A DNA stretch of 35,805 nucleotides from a virus: IMG/VR virus record IMGVR_UViG_3300022856_000015, positions 1 through 35,805 of that record; one strand, given 5' to 3'. Positions 28,092 to 35,805 of the stretch are shown piece by piece (position 1 is the stretch's first letter; each line of letters begins with the position of its first letter). The translations under genes were made by a program, and so were the position numbers. The notes beneath the pieces are model-generated. The model was given only the letters and a program-made list of their open reading frames with translations. It did no database searches and was not told where the DNA came from.

Positions 28092-30197
28092 ATGTTTAAA
28101 ATACCATTAGAAACAAAAGAATACCAACAAAACAATTCTTCAGACAGAAAAGGAAATGTTCATATTACTAAAAACATAACTTTTGATAATGATGGGTATA
28201 TTTCTTTATCAGACAGAACAAGAAGTATTGGAGACAGTTCAAATCTTTCAGATTTAATTGACGGTTCAACTGAAGCTCCTGTTTTAGCAGCAACACAAGA
28301 CAATTCAAGATTTTATATGCTTTCAAATGAAAAAATATATAGAACAACAAATGTTGTATCTTACAGTGACGACGTTTTAAATTGGGAAGTTGATAATGCT
28401 ACTGATGTTCCAACATTAAGTGCAGGTGGTAAAAACGACATGTTTTATACAAGGTTTAGAGTGGGTGCATCAACATCAGACCAGATGATTGTTTGTAATG
28501 GAACTTCTGATTTGTTTGTAAGAGGTGCAAGTGCTTGGACAGAAATAGACATTACAGGAAATGCAAATTTTTTGTGTCAATTTGATAACTTGAGTGCTTT
28601 AGCATATTCAGCAGACAACATTGTCAGATTAATAGAATTATACACAGGAAGTGTTACACCTATTAAAACACTTACTTTACCAGAAGAATATACAATTACT
28701 TCTATGGCTTATTCTAATAACAGACTTTATATTGCAACTGTATCTAATAAAGATGATTATTGTATTCTTTTTGAATGGGACGGTATTTCAGATGAAGCTA
28801 ATGTTGGATATACAGTAAACGCTAAAGGTGTATTTTCGTTAGACAAATATAAAAATGGTGTTGCGTTTTTAGACACTAATGGAGACTTGTTTTATTGTTC
28901 AGGTGGGTTGCAAAAACTAGACTCATTTCCAAGAGCCAAAAACGAAAAGAGACAATATTTTCTTGGTAGTAACCCAGCTTCTAGCGCCGTAGTGCCAAGA
29001 GGTCTTGTTGTAGACAGAGAAAACATTTATATTTCAATGAATATTCAATTAAATTCTAATGATGGAGACAACAAAGATTATTGGACAACAGACTTGCCAT
29101 CTGGTGTATGGTGCTATAATCCAACAAATAAACTTCATCTTAAATACACAATTGGAGAATCACAACAATTACCTACAGATGTAATTACAACTGGAAATGT
29201 AGCCATATCAACAGACATTATTACAGTAGCTGGTCAAACAGTTCCAGCAACAGGAACACAATGTTTTTATTTTTCAGGTTCTGATAGTGCAACTAAAATA
29301 GCAGGTCTTGACAATTCTAAAAGATACTTTGTAATTTATCAGAGTGATACAACTTTAAAACTTGCAGATAGTTATTCAAATGCAATAGCAGGAACAGCAA
29401 TAGATTTAACAGGCACAGGAAATGATTTACAGTTTATAACTTTTAATAAAGATTTAGATTATGGTGGAACTTATAACTTTTATGGAGGTCTTTTCTTAGT
29501 TAGAGATTTAGACACATTAAAACAAGTTTCCCCGTCAACTATAAATGAACTGCTTATAGGTGGTAATATACAAGCAGGAACGTCAACATCTCTTAATAGA
29601 AATGGATTATTTGCCACACAAACAAATCAAGAAAACAGAGGGTATTGGATTACTCCTAGAATGGAATCACAAAACTTAATAGACAATTTTAAATCTGTAA
29701 TTAAAAAGTTCAAAAAGTTAGTCTATGAAGAAGATAAAATAATTGTTAAATACAGAACAGAAGAAAACACACTTCCTAATTGGGTTGAAAGATTACAAGC
29801 ACCAGCAACATGGGTAAATACAACTTCATTTACAACAACACAAGATTTGTCAGATGTGGTAATAGGCAACGAGGTAGAATTTGTGGCAGGGGTTGGAGCA
29901 GGTTATCTTGCACATATTACAGCTATAACTGAATCATCAGGGACTTATACAGTAACAATAGACGAAACGGTTAAAAATGTAGTGGCAGATGACAGGGTAG
30001 TAGCAACTTTTTCTAATTGGATTAAATTAGGAGTAATTACAAAAGACTCACCAAACAATGACCTTGGTTATGAACAATTTGCAGAACTTAATGTTAAAGC
30101 TAAATGGTTGCAGATAAAAACAGAGTTTAGGGGAATATCAATACAAGAAGAAGAATTAATGGTTGATAATGATGTTCAACTACGGGCTGGTAAATAA
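28092..30197 (+). CDS. Large structural protein, candidate tail nozzle
   Basis: The protein (701 aa) is beta-rich throughout (for example LYIATVSNKDDYCILFEWDG, FYCSGGLQKLDSF), with a beta-domain near residues 380-460 (YFVIYQSDTTLKLADSYSN) like the previous gene. Length and position, after the adaptor and before internal proteins, fit the tail nozzle of short-tailed phages such as T7 gp12; this is inferred from context, not homology. It starts 1 nt after the previous stop. Confidence 0.6.
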   Translation: MFKIPLETKEYQQNNSSDRKGNVHITKNITFDNDGYISLSDRTRSIGDSSNLSDLIDGSTEAPVLAATQDNSRFYMLSNEKIYRTTNVVSYSDDVLNWEVDNATDVPTLSAGGKNDMFYTRFRVGASTSDQMIVCNGTSDLFVRGASAWTEIDITGNANFLCQFDNLSALAYSADNIVRLIELYTGSVTPIKTLTLPEEYTITSMAYSNNRLYIATVSNKDDYCILFEWDGISDEANVGYTVNAKGVFSLDKYKNGVAFLDTNGDLFYCSGGLQKLDSFPRAKNEKRQYFLGSNPASSAVVPRGLVVDRENIYISMNIQLNSNDGDNKDYWTTDLPSGVWCYNPTNKLHLKYTIGESQQLPTDVITTGNVAISTDIITVAGQTVPATGTQCFYFSGSDSATKIAGLDNSKRYFVIYQSDTTLKLADSYSNAIAGTAIDLTGTGNDLQFITFNKDLDYGGTYNFYGGLFLVRDLDTLKQVSPSTINELLIGGNIQAGTSTSLNRNGLFATQTNQENRGYWITPRMESQNLIDNFKSVIKKFKKLVYEEDKIIVKYRTEENTLPNWVERLQAPATWVNTTSFTTTQDLSDVVIGNEVEFVAGVGAGYLAHITAITESSGTYTVTIDETVKNVVADDRVVATFSNWIKLGVITKDSPNNDLGYEQFAELNVKAKWLQIKTEFRGISIQEEELMVDNDVQLRAGK

Positions 30198-30198
30198 A

Positions 30199-30207
30199 TG
30201 GTATAAT
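30199..30207 (+). promoter_or_regulatory. TGGTATAAT promoter
   Basis: TATAAT at 30202; a second TATAAT at 30211 lies only 2 nt before ATG 30219. The first, with its TGG, is the likely -10 and gives a leader of about 5 nt. Confidence 0.6.
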
Positions 30208-30218
30208 AAGTATAATAT

Positions 30219-31655
30219 ATGGCACCACTAACGAGAGAACAAGTAACAAATATAGGAACAGCACTAGCAGGAAACAAAGAGGCTAGAGATATTGTTGTAT
30301 CTGCTGCACAAGACAAAATTTCACGTCAATCAGAAACAGCTAGTTCAGTTGGAGGTAACTTAGCTGCCGGTGTAACTACTATTAATTCAAATAATTTAAA
30401 ACCGACTCCAGTAGTTAATCCAACTGCTTTACCACCAAACCCTACTAATACAAGAATAAACGCCGCTACAAACATCTCAGAGGCTCAGGCGATACCTCCA
30501 AAGGCACCCGTTACTTCTTTACAAGACAAAACACAACAATTTTTACAAGACCAATTGGGAGAGGGTGGACAAATTAATACTCAAGCAGTTAGAGAAGAAC
30601 TTCGACTTGATGAAAAACGTAAAAAAGCTATTGATTTAGATAATAAAATTATTAGTGTTAAAACAAGATACGAAGACCAAATTGCAGAATTAGAAAAAAA
30701 CGCACAAGGAAATTTTGGTGGTGCTTTAGCAGGAAGAATAAATCAATTATCACAAGAAGCTAATAAAGAATTAGCAAATCTTTCTTTTCAATATAAAATT
30801 GCAAATGATGATTTAACTGGAGCCAGAGAAACATATGATGCAAGAGTAGCTGACATGAAAGATTTTAGGGATTACCAATTCCAAGTATATAACGCTACAA
30901 GAGATGCTCTACAGAATGATTTAACAGCAAGTGAAAAACTAACATTAGACCAAAACTTTAAAATACAACAAGATGAAACAGATTTTGAGCAACAGAAAGA
31001 ATTGGTTGATTACAAAGCAAGTATAGACGCTATGAGTGGAGGAGGTGAAACTCCAAAGATTGTAAAAGTTAATGGTGTAGATTCAGTATTTAATTCAGAA
31101 ACAGGACAGTTTGAGCCCGCACCAGTATCATCTTCAAGCGATAGCCTAACACCATTAGGTAAATTACAAAAAGAAGAAAAAATACTGCAGGTTGACAGCT
31201 TGATTAACAATAGTTATCTAAACAATGCGGTAGGAACAAACAGAGCGGCAAGGCTATCTCCTGCCAGTGTATTTACAGCAGGTAAATCAGACTTCGTTGC
31301 TAGTGTTGAACAACTTGTATCAAGTCTGTCCTTAACAGAGTTACAAAACGCAAAAGCACAAGGAGCAACTTTTGGTGCATTATCTAATGCAGAATGGAAG
31401 ATACTTGGTGCATCTGCTACTCAAATAGAAAACTGGAAAGAAGAAAAACTAATAGGAAAGAAAACAGAAGGATATCAAACTAGCCCTGCTAAATTCCAAG
31501 CAGAACTAGATAAGATTAACAGGTTTGCAAGTATGGACTATATCATTAGGGGAGGACTACCAGAAGATATTGGCTTAATTACAACAGATGATGGTAATAT
31601 TTGGTATGAAAATGCAGACGAAACATTAACGCAATTAGAGCGAATACTAGACTAA
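30219..31655 (+). CDS. Coiled-coil virion protein, candidate ejection protein (478 aa)
   Basis: The first 110 residues are low in charge and Ala/Thr-rich, the middle (about 120-270) is a long coiled coil (EKNAQGNF, LTASEKLTLDQNFKIQQDET), and the C terminus is compact (YIIRGGLPEDIGLITTDD). Proteins like this, in the last part of a short-tailed phage's head-tail block, often are packed inside the head and ejected. Role inferred from position and composition. Confidence 0.55.
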   Translation: MAPLTREQVTNIGTALAGNKEARDIVVSAAQDKISRQSETASSVGGNLAAGVTTINSNNLKPTPVVNPTALPPNPTNTRINAATNISEAQAIPPKAPVTSLQDKTQQFLQDQLGEGGQINTQAVREELRLDEKRKKAIDLDNKIISVKTRYEDQIAELEKNAQGNFGGALAGRINQLSQEANKELANLSFQYKIANDDLTGARETYDARVADMKDFRDYQFQVYNATRDALQNDLTASEKLTLDQNFKIQQDETDFEQQKELVDYKASIDAMSGGGETPKIVKVNGVDSVFNSETGQFEPAPVSSSSDSLTPLGKLQKEEKILQVDSLINNSYLNNAVGTNRAARLSPASVFTAGKSDFVASVEQLVSSLSLTELQNAKAQGATFGALSNAEWKILGASATQIENWKEEKLIGKKTEGYQTSPAKFQAELDKINRFASMDYIIRGGLPEDIGLITTDDGNIWYENADETLTQLERILD

Positions 31656-31656
31656 T

Positions 31657-33135
31657 ATGGCAACAATAACAAAAAAACAATTTGAAGAACAATATGGAAG
31701 CAATGTTCTAGAACCTAAGAAAGAAGGTTTTATTAAAGAAACTCTGGGTGATGTTGTAGAAACTGGAAAATCTGTAGTAGGTTCATTTAAAGAAGCTGGA
31801 GAAGAAGTTGTAAGCGATTTTCAAAAGTCTCAATCTGGAGAAAGAAACCCTGTTAAAGCTGGTTTTGATATTGCCAGTTCTGTTGTGGGAGGTGTTAGTG
31901 GTGCTATAGGAGATGTAACTGTAGGAGTAGGTAAAGTAGCCCTACCACAATCAGCAGAGGACAAGGTAGCAGAGGTTGCACAGGTTGGAGCAGAAAAACT
32001 ATTTAATACAGAGTCAGTTCAATCACTTGTAAACAGTTATGGTCTTTTACCAGAAGATAGAAAACAAGACCTTAGAACATCAGGAGAATTTTTAGAAGCA
32101 ATGCTAGACATTGTGGGTCTTAAAGGTGCAACAGCTTTGAAACAACCATTAGCTCAAATAAGTAAACAAGGATTAGACGTTGCAACAGATATAGCAACAA
32201 AGGGAGTTAAAATAGCAAAAGAAACTATTGATACAGTAGTTCCAGTAGGAAAGAATTTAATTAAACCCAAAAAGAAAGTAACAGATGTTGTTGGAGAGAT
32301 TATACAAGGTAAATCAAAAGATGTTGAAAAAGGAGTTAAAGCATTATCTAATTTAGATACAACAAGTGTAAAAACATACGATGATTTAGGTAAGGCACTT
32401 CAAACAAGAATTAGCTCACTATCTAAAGGTGTTGATAAGGTTCTTGGACAAGATGTAACACCAACTAAACTTAATAAACTAACAACAGAAACAAAATCAA
32501 CTTCTGGTAAAGTTATTAAAACTAATTATGTTAATAGAGCATTAACTGACCTTGCAGAATTATATGCAAAGATTGGTGATGGTGCTAAAGCACAAAACAT
32601 TAAAGACTTAGTAAGTAAGGCTAAAAAAACAGGTCTTACTAAACTAGAAGTAAATAATATTGCCAGAGAGTATGGTCAAGAGTTTGGAAGTAAAGCTTTC
32701 AGTAAATTAGGTGACCCATTAACAAGTGTAAACGCACAACTATTTGAGAACACCAGAAAAGGATTAAAGAGTGTTGCAAGAAAAGGTATAGGAAGTAAAG
32801 AAGCACAAGAAATAGACTCTGTAATTAGTTCTATGTTTAACACAAGCAAACTTGTTCAAAAAAACATTGAGGCTGTTAATAAACTACAACAAAAAATATC
32901 AGACAGAGGGCTACTAGAAAAACTTGGGTATGTTGTATCAAAAACAGCAGACGTTGTAACTGGTGGAGCTGTTAGAGGTGTAATAGGAGGAATACTGCCA
33001 AGAGGAGTTGGTAACAAAGTATTTAATGCACTTGATTTAGAAAAACGACTAGCCGACAACCTTAAATTAATTAATAAAGCATTAAAAGGTAAAACCGATG
33101 ATGAAATAGTTAAAATATTAGAATCGGCTAAATAA
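31657..33135 (+). CDS. Virion-internal or membrane-active protein (492 aa)
   Basis: Glycine/alanine-rich amphipathic segments (AGFDIASSVVGGVSGAIGDV, GGAVRGVIGGILPRGVGN) resemble the membrane-inserting parts of ejected internal proteins; the middle is helical (KVLGQDVTPTKLNKLTTETK). It lies 1 nt after the coiled-coil gene, with which it probably works. No catalytic motif is seen. Confidence 0.55.
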   Translation: MATITKKQFEEQYGSNVLEPKKEGFIKETLGDVVETGKSVVGSFKEAGEEVVSDFQKSQSGERNPVKAGFDIASSVVGGVSGAIGDVTVGVGKVALPQSAEDKVAEVAQVGAEKLFNTESVQSLVNSYGLLPEDRKQDLRTSGEFLEAMLDIVGLKGATALKQPLAQISKQGLDVATDIATKGVKIAKETIDTVVPVGKNLIKPKKKVTDVVGEIIQGKSKDVEKGVKALSNLDTTSVKTYDDLGKALQTRISSLSKGVDKVLGQDVTPTKLNKLTTETKSTSGKVIKTNYVNRALTDLAELYAKIGDGAKAQNIKDLVSKAKKTGLTKLEVNNIAREYGQEFGSKAFSKLGDPLTSVNAQLFENTRKGLKSVARKGIGSKEAQEIDSVISSMFNTSKLVQKNIEAVNKLQQKISDRGLLEKLGYVVSKTADVVTGGAVRGVIGGILPRGVGNKVFNALDLEKRLADNLKLINKALKGKTDDEIVKILESAK

Positions 33136-33175
33136 CTACTCTACTAGATATTCAACAAAACCCTTGAAGAACATT

Positions 33176-33286
33176 ATAAGTGGACATATCCACAACATGT
33201 TCCAGCCAAAGACAGCACAACCAATAATAAAGATTAATATACTCATGCCTAAACTCTACCACCTCCCTAACATTTGTAAAGCATAA
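33176..33286 (+). CDS. Small ORF (36 aa), apparent ATA start
   Basis: From ATA 33176 (ACATTATA context, as for the transglycosylase) the frame reads (M)SGHIHNMFQPKTAQPIIKIN and ends at TAA 33286. An ATG at 33197 would give 29 residues. The peptide is basic and may be a virion component. It ends just before the next promoter. Evidence is limited. Confidence 0.4.
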   Translation: MSGHIHNMFQPKTAQPIIKINILMPKLYHLPNICKA

Positions 33287-33287
33287 A

Positions 33288-33296
33288 TGGTATAAT
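33288..33296 (+). promoter_or_regulatory. TGGTATAAT promoter for fibre gene
   Basis: TATAAT at 33291 and ATG 33305, 8 nt later. Overlaps the end of the upstream small ORF. Confidence 0.63.
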
Positions 33297-33304
33297 TAAA
33301 CAAT

Positions 33305-35275
33305 ATGGACGAAAAAAAACGTAAAAAAATAGAACGAATATCTCAACTAGCTCAAGACGGAGAATTAGCTTTATTTAAATACCTATTAGATATCGAAGAA
33401 AAGATTGACGAGGAAATCCCAGAGCTTAAAAACATATTAAAGAGAGTAAAAGGAGATAAAGGAGAGACACCAACTAAAGAGGAAATAATTAAACTTATTA
33501 AGCCTCTTATTCCTGTTGTAAAGAACGGAGCAGACTATGTTCTAACTTCACAAGACAAAAAGGAGATTGTCAAGGCTATTAAAGTTCCTGTTGCAGAAAA
33601 GGTTATAAACAATACAGAGACAATCAGAGAGGTTTTCGATACAGACAAAGTAGCCTTAAAGGCATCTAAATTAGCTGAGGTTACATTAAAAACGCTTATA
33701 CCTACATCAGAGAGTATTGCTAAAAACATTCCTGTTCTTGGAGAAAAAGTAAGAGACAGTTTAGAAATACTTAATGGAGATGAAAGACTAGATATTAATT
33801 CAATTCGTGGTCTTGGTGATTACAAAGAAGTATCTGAAATGGCAAGAAGACCTTTCCCTACATATACACCATCTGGAAATATTGAGATATTAGAGGACGG
33901 CGTAAAGAAAGGATTATCAAAAAGACTAAACTTCAGTACGGGATTAGACGTTGCTTTGAATGGAAATCAGGTTGACATCACAGTAGACCCTACCGAACTA
34001 ACTACTATTAACTGGGGAAATATCAATGGAACTCTAACAGACCAAACAGACCTCACAACATACATTTCAGACCAACTAGCAACACAAGATACTCTACAAG
34101 AAGTTACAGACAATGGTTCAATCACTACCAACAACATAGAAGCATTATCTTTCACAAAGACAGGAGGAACTTCATCACAGTTTCTAAAAGCAGATGGAAG
34201 TGTTGATTCAAATACATATTTAACAACAGAGGTTCAAACTCTAGCTGGTATTTCACTATTGTCAGACAATACAGCAAAATCTTTATATACAATGACATCA
34301 GGTGTAGATGTAGAGTTTGAAGATAGTTCTAATGCAACAATTTTATATTTAGATGAATCTACTGGTAATGTAGGTATAGGGACAACAGCACCAGATGAAA
34401 TGCTACATCTGGAAGCATCGAGCGGATACGGAGCAAGAATGACTCTAAAGAATACACATAACTCTTCAACAACTATTAATTTCGATTCAAACCGAACATC
34501 TACTGGTTCAGGACTAGGAGGTTTTACGGGGTATTGGAATGGAAACAGAGTCAATGGAGTAGTATTTGCCTCAGGGGATGATACAACAAACAAAGACGAA
34601 GGTTTTTTGAGATTCTTTACAAGAGATACAGGAGAAGGTGATTGGTCAGAAAAAATGAGATTAAGCCAAGATGGTAACGTAGGTATAGGAACAGATACAC
34701 CAGACGAATTACTCCACTTACAAGCCACAGGTATTTCTGGTAGAGAAACTTTACTAAAAGCTAATGTTTCAGATGCTGGTAACGACTTCTTTGGTGTTGG
34801 TAATGGAACTTCTACTGCTGCCAACTTTGCACCAACATTTATAGGATATAAAGATAGTAATTATGGTTCAGGGTATATTTATTCTCTAAACTTTAGAGGG
34901 CTTATTCCTACGAGTCAAGATATAACTAATATAAACAGATTTGGAATTGTTCATTTTGAAGTATTTAATACAGATAATGCTGCTGACCCTAATAATAATT
35001 TAGATGGGGCTGTGGTAAATAGAACTTTATACACATTTGCAAATGGCTCTGATACCTTATTACAAATTGATGCCAATGGTGATATTGGTATTAGAACAAC
35101 AGCCCCAACAGAAGCATTAGATATAAATTCAGATGCAATAAGAGTTAGAAATGATTCAACACCTGCTTCTGCTTCTGCAACTGGTGCAAAGGGAGAGATT
35201 AGATGGGATTCAAGTTATGTATATGTTTGCACAGCTACAGACACTTGGAAAAGAACAGCAATCGCAACGTGGTAA
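33305..35275 (+). CDS. Tail fibre protein (656 aa)
   Basis: Order of parts: a coiled-coil N terminus (MDEKKRKKIERISQLAQDGE, then helices to about 170) for attachment; a beta segment with STGLDVALNG; shaft repeats with the GNVGIGTTAPDEMLHLEAS type motif (about 355-370 and 450-465, with a variant at 600); a tip ending GEIRWDSSYVYVCTATDTW and KRTAIATW. The repeats and tip are typical of phage fibres, and the tip probably binds a host surface sugar or protein. Confidence 0.85.
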   Translation: MDEKKRKKIERISQLAQDGELALFKYLLDIEEKIDEEIPELKNILKRVKGDKGETPTKEEIIKLIKPLIPVVKNGADYVLTSQDKKEIVKAIKVPVAEKVINNTETIREVFDTDKVALKASKLAEVTLKTLIPTSESIAKNIPVLGEKVRDSLEILNGDERLDINSIRGLGDYKEVSEMARRPFPTYTPSGNIEILEDGVKKGLSKRLNFSTGLDVALNGNQVDITVDPTELTTINWGNINGTLTDQTDLTTYISDQLATQDTLQEVTDNGSITTNNIEALSFTKTGGTSSQFLKADGSVDSNTYLTTEVQTLAGISLLSDNTAKSLYTMTSGVDVEFEDSSNATILYLDESTGNVGIGTTAPDEMLHLEASSGYGARMTLKNTHNSSTTINFDSNRTSTGSGLGGFTGYWNGNRVNGVVFASGDDTTNKDEGFLRFFTRDTGEGDWSEKMRLSQDGNVGIGTDTPDELLHLQATGISGRETLLKANVSDAGNDFFGVGNGTSTAANFAPTFIGYKDSNYGSGYIYSLNFRGLIPTSQDITNINRFGIVHFEVFNTDNAADPNNNLDGAVVNRTLYTFANGSDTLLQIDANGDIGIRTTAPTEALDINSDAIRVRNDSTPASASATGAKGEIRWDSSYVYVCTATDTWKRTAIATW

Positions 35276-35290
35276 TAATTAACAAAAAAC

Positions 35291-35404
35291 ATGCCAACAA
35301 TAGAGAAAACACAAGAAGAAATAGTTAAAGATGTAGTAGCAACTATTATCAATAAATCTAATAGATTAGAGAGAAGACTTAAATTCAGAAATTTAAAAGA
35401 TTAA
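35291..35404 (+). CDS. Small basic protein (37 aa)
   Basis: MPTIEKTQEEIVKDVVATII, with a basic C terminus (NRLERRLKFRNLKD). Follows the fibre gene by 15 nt and precedes the holin-like gene by 1 nt. A role in fibre assembly is possible but not shown. Confidence 0.5.
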   Translation: MPTIEKTQEEIVKDVVATIINKSNRLERRLKFRNLKD

Positions 35405-35405
35405 C

Positions 35406-35624
35406 ATGGACTTACCACACTTAAAAAAGAATTGGTTTATATACATATTTGTTATTCAACTCGTAGTTCAGTGGGTAACATTTGGAACTCAAATACAAGT
35501 AAATACAGACAATATTTCAGAACTTAAAGAAAAACAAAATAGTAGCCAATTGGTTTTAGTAGACATACAAACAAGACTAGCTTCTATTGAAACATCACTA
35601 ATATTTATTAAAGATAGAATATAA
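35406..35624 (+). CDS. Holin-like or hemolysin XhlA-like membrane protein (72 aa)
   Basis: A single membrane helix (about residues 10-28, WFIYIFVIQLVVQWVTFG) is followed by a coiled coil (VNTDNISELKEKQNSSQLVL, SIETSLIFIKDRI). This layout fits XhlA-like lysis-associated proteins. Its stop overlaps the next ATG (TAATG), which starts the DUF1353-like gene. Confidence 0.6.
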   Translation: MDLPHLKKNWFIYIFVIQLVVQWVTFGTQIQVNTDNISELKEKQNSSQLVLVDIQTRLASIETSLIFIKDRI

Positions 35625-35805
35625 TGAAACTACCAAGAGCAATACTTACATATTCAGGTATAAAGAATAAGCCCTTTAAACTGGTAAAGGATATTAATTT
35701 TACTCTATCTAATGGCGATAACATGTTAATCAAAAAAGGTTATCCAACAGACTTTGCTTCTTTACCTAAACCTTTTAAAGTTCTTGGAGTTTATTTAAAA
35801 ACATT
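35624..35805 (+). CDS. DUF1353-like protein, 5' part (continues at 1)
   Basis: ATG at 35624 starts MKLPRAILTYSGIKNKPFKL and runs to the window end; the same frame continues in the 1..379 copy. The bases from 35668 repeat 1-138. The complete gene encodes 140 residues. Confidence 0.85.
   Translation, partial: MKLPRAILTYSGIKNKPFKLVKDINFTLSNGDNMLIKKGYPTDFASLPKPFKVLGVYLKT
35668..35805. repeat. Terminal direct repeat, copy 2
   Basis: Repeats bases 1-138; the single difference is T at 35794 against C at 127. Confidence 0.9.

Overview
The window looks like one complete unit of a small, AT-rich, tailed-phage genome. Bases 1-138 recur at 35668-35805 with one synonymous mismatch, and a DUF1353-like gene reads in frame across the join (35624..35667 then 1..379), so the map closes as a circle of about 35,667 bp. 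The virion genes run TerS, TerL, portal, scaffold, major capsid protein, then adaptor, nozzle, internal and fibre-like proteins, with no tape measure or tail tube. That points to a short-tailed (podovirus-like) particle. No polymerase, primase, helicase, integrase or repressor is recognisable.

Host: the sequence uses the standard stop set (TAA, TAG and a few TGA) and shows no recoding. Most starts lack a Shine-Dalgarno (SD) sequence. At least thirteen genes begin 6-8 nt downstream of a TATAAT box, as expected for leaderless mRNAs. This, with AT richness and a DUF2341/LamG-type protein, would fit a Patescibacteria (CPR)-like host, but that is inference.

Layout: 1-1.65 kb, lysis (DUF1353, two-metallopeptidase endolysin, small membrane protein). 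1.6-4.5 kb, minus-strand operon (metallophosphoesterase, orphan Dam-type methylase, dATP/dGTP diphosphohydrolase-like protein, small proteins). 4.6-13 kb, plus-strand accessory region of small genes with RNA loci at 6.4-6.8 and 7.86-8.5 kb, two beta-helix-type repeat proteins and a duplicated two-gene cassette. 13.0-15.7 kb, recombination module (annealing-protein candidate, YqaJ exonuclease, SSB, HNH). 15.7-17.2 kb, small genes and a tRNA-Thr(UGU). 17.2-35.6 kb, packaging and virion genes with an HNH gene inserted just before the capsid gene, then a holin-like gene.

Regulation: two promoter classes are visible. Eight promoters between 4.6 and 16.3 kb carry a TGTGGATAAC box, a perfect DnaA box read in reverse, almost always exactly 36 bp upstream of the -10. 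Seven promoters, one at 15.3 kb and six in the virion region, share TGGTATAAT with no evident -35. The most unusual features are the fixed-spacing DnaA-box promoters, an inside-out (permuted) tRNA-like element beside further structured RNA helices, and four genes, including the capsid gene, whose best start codon is ATA.
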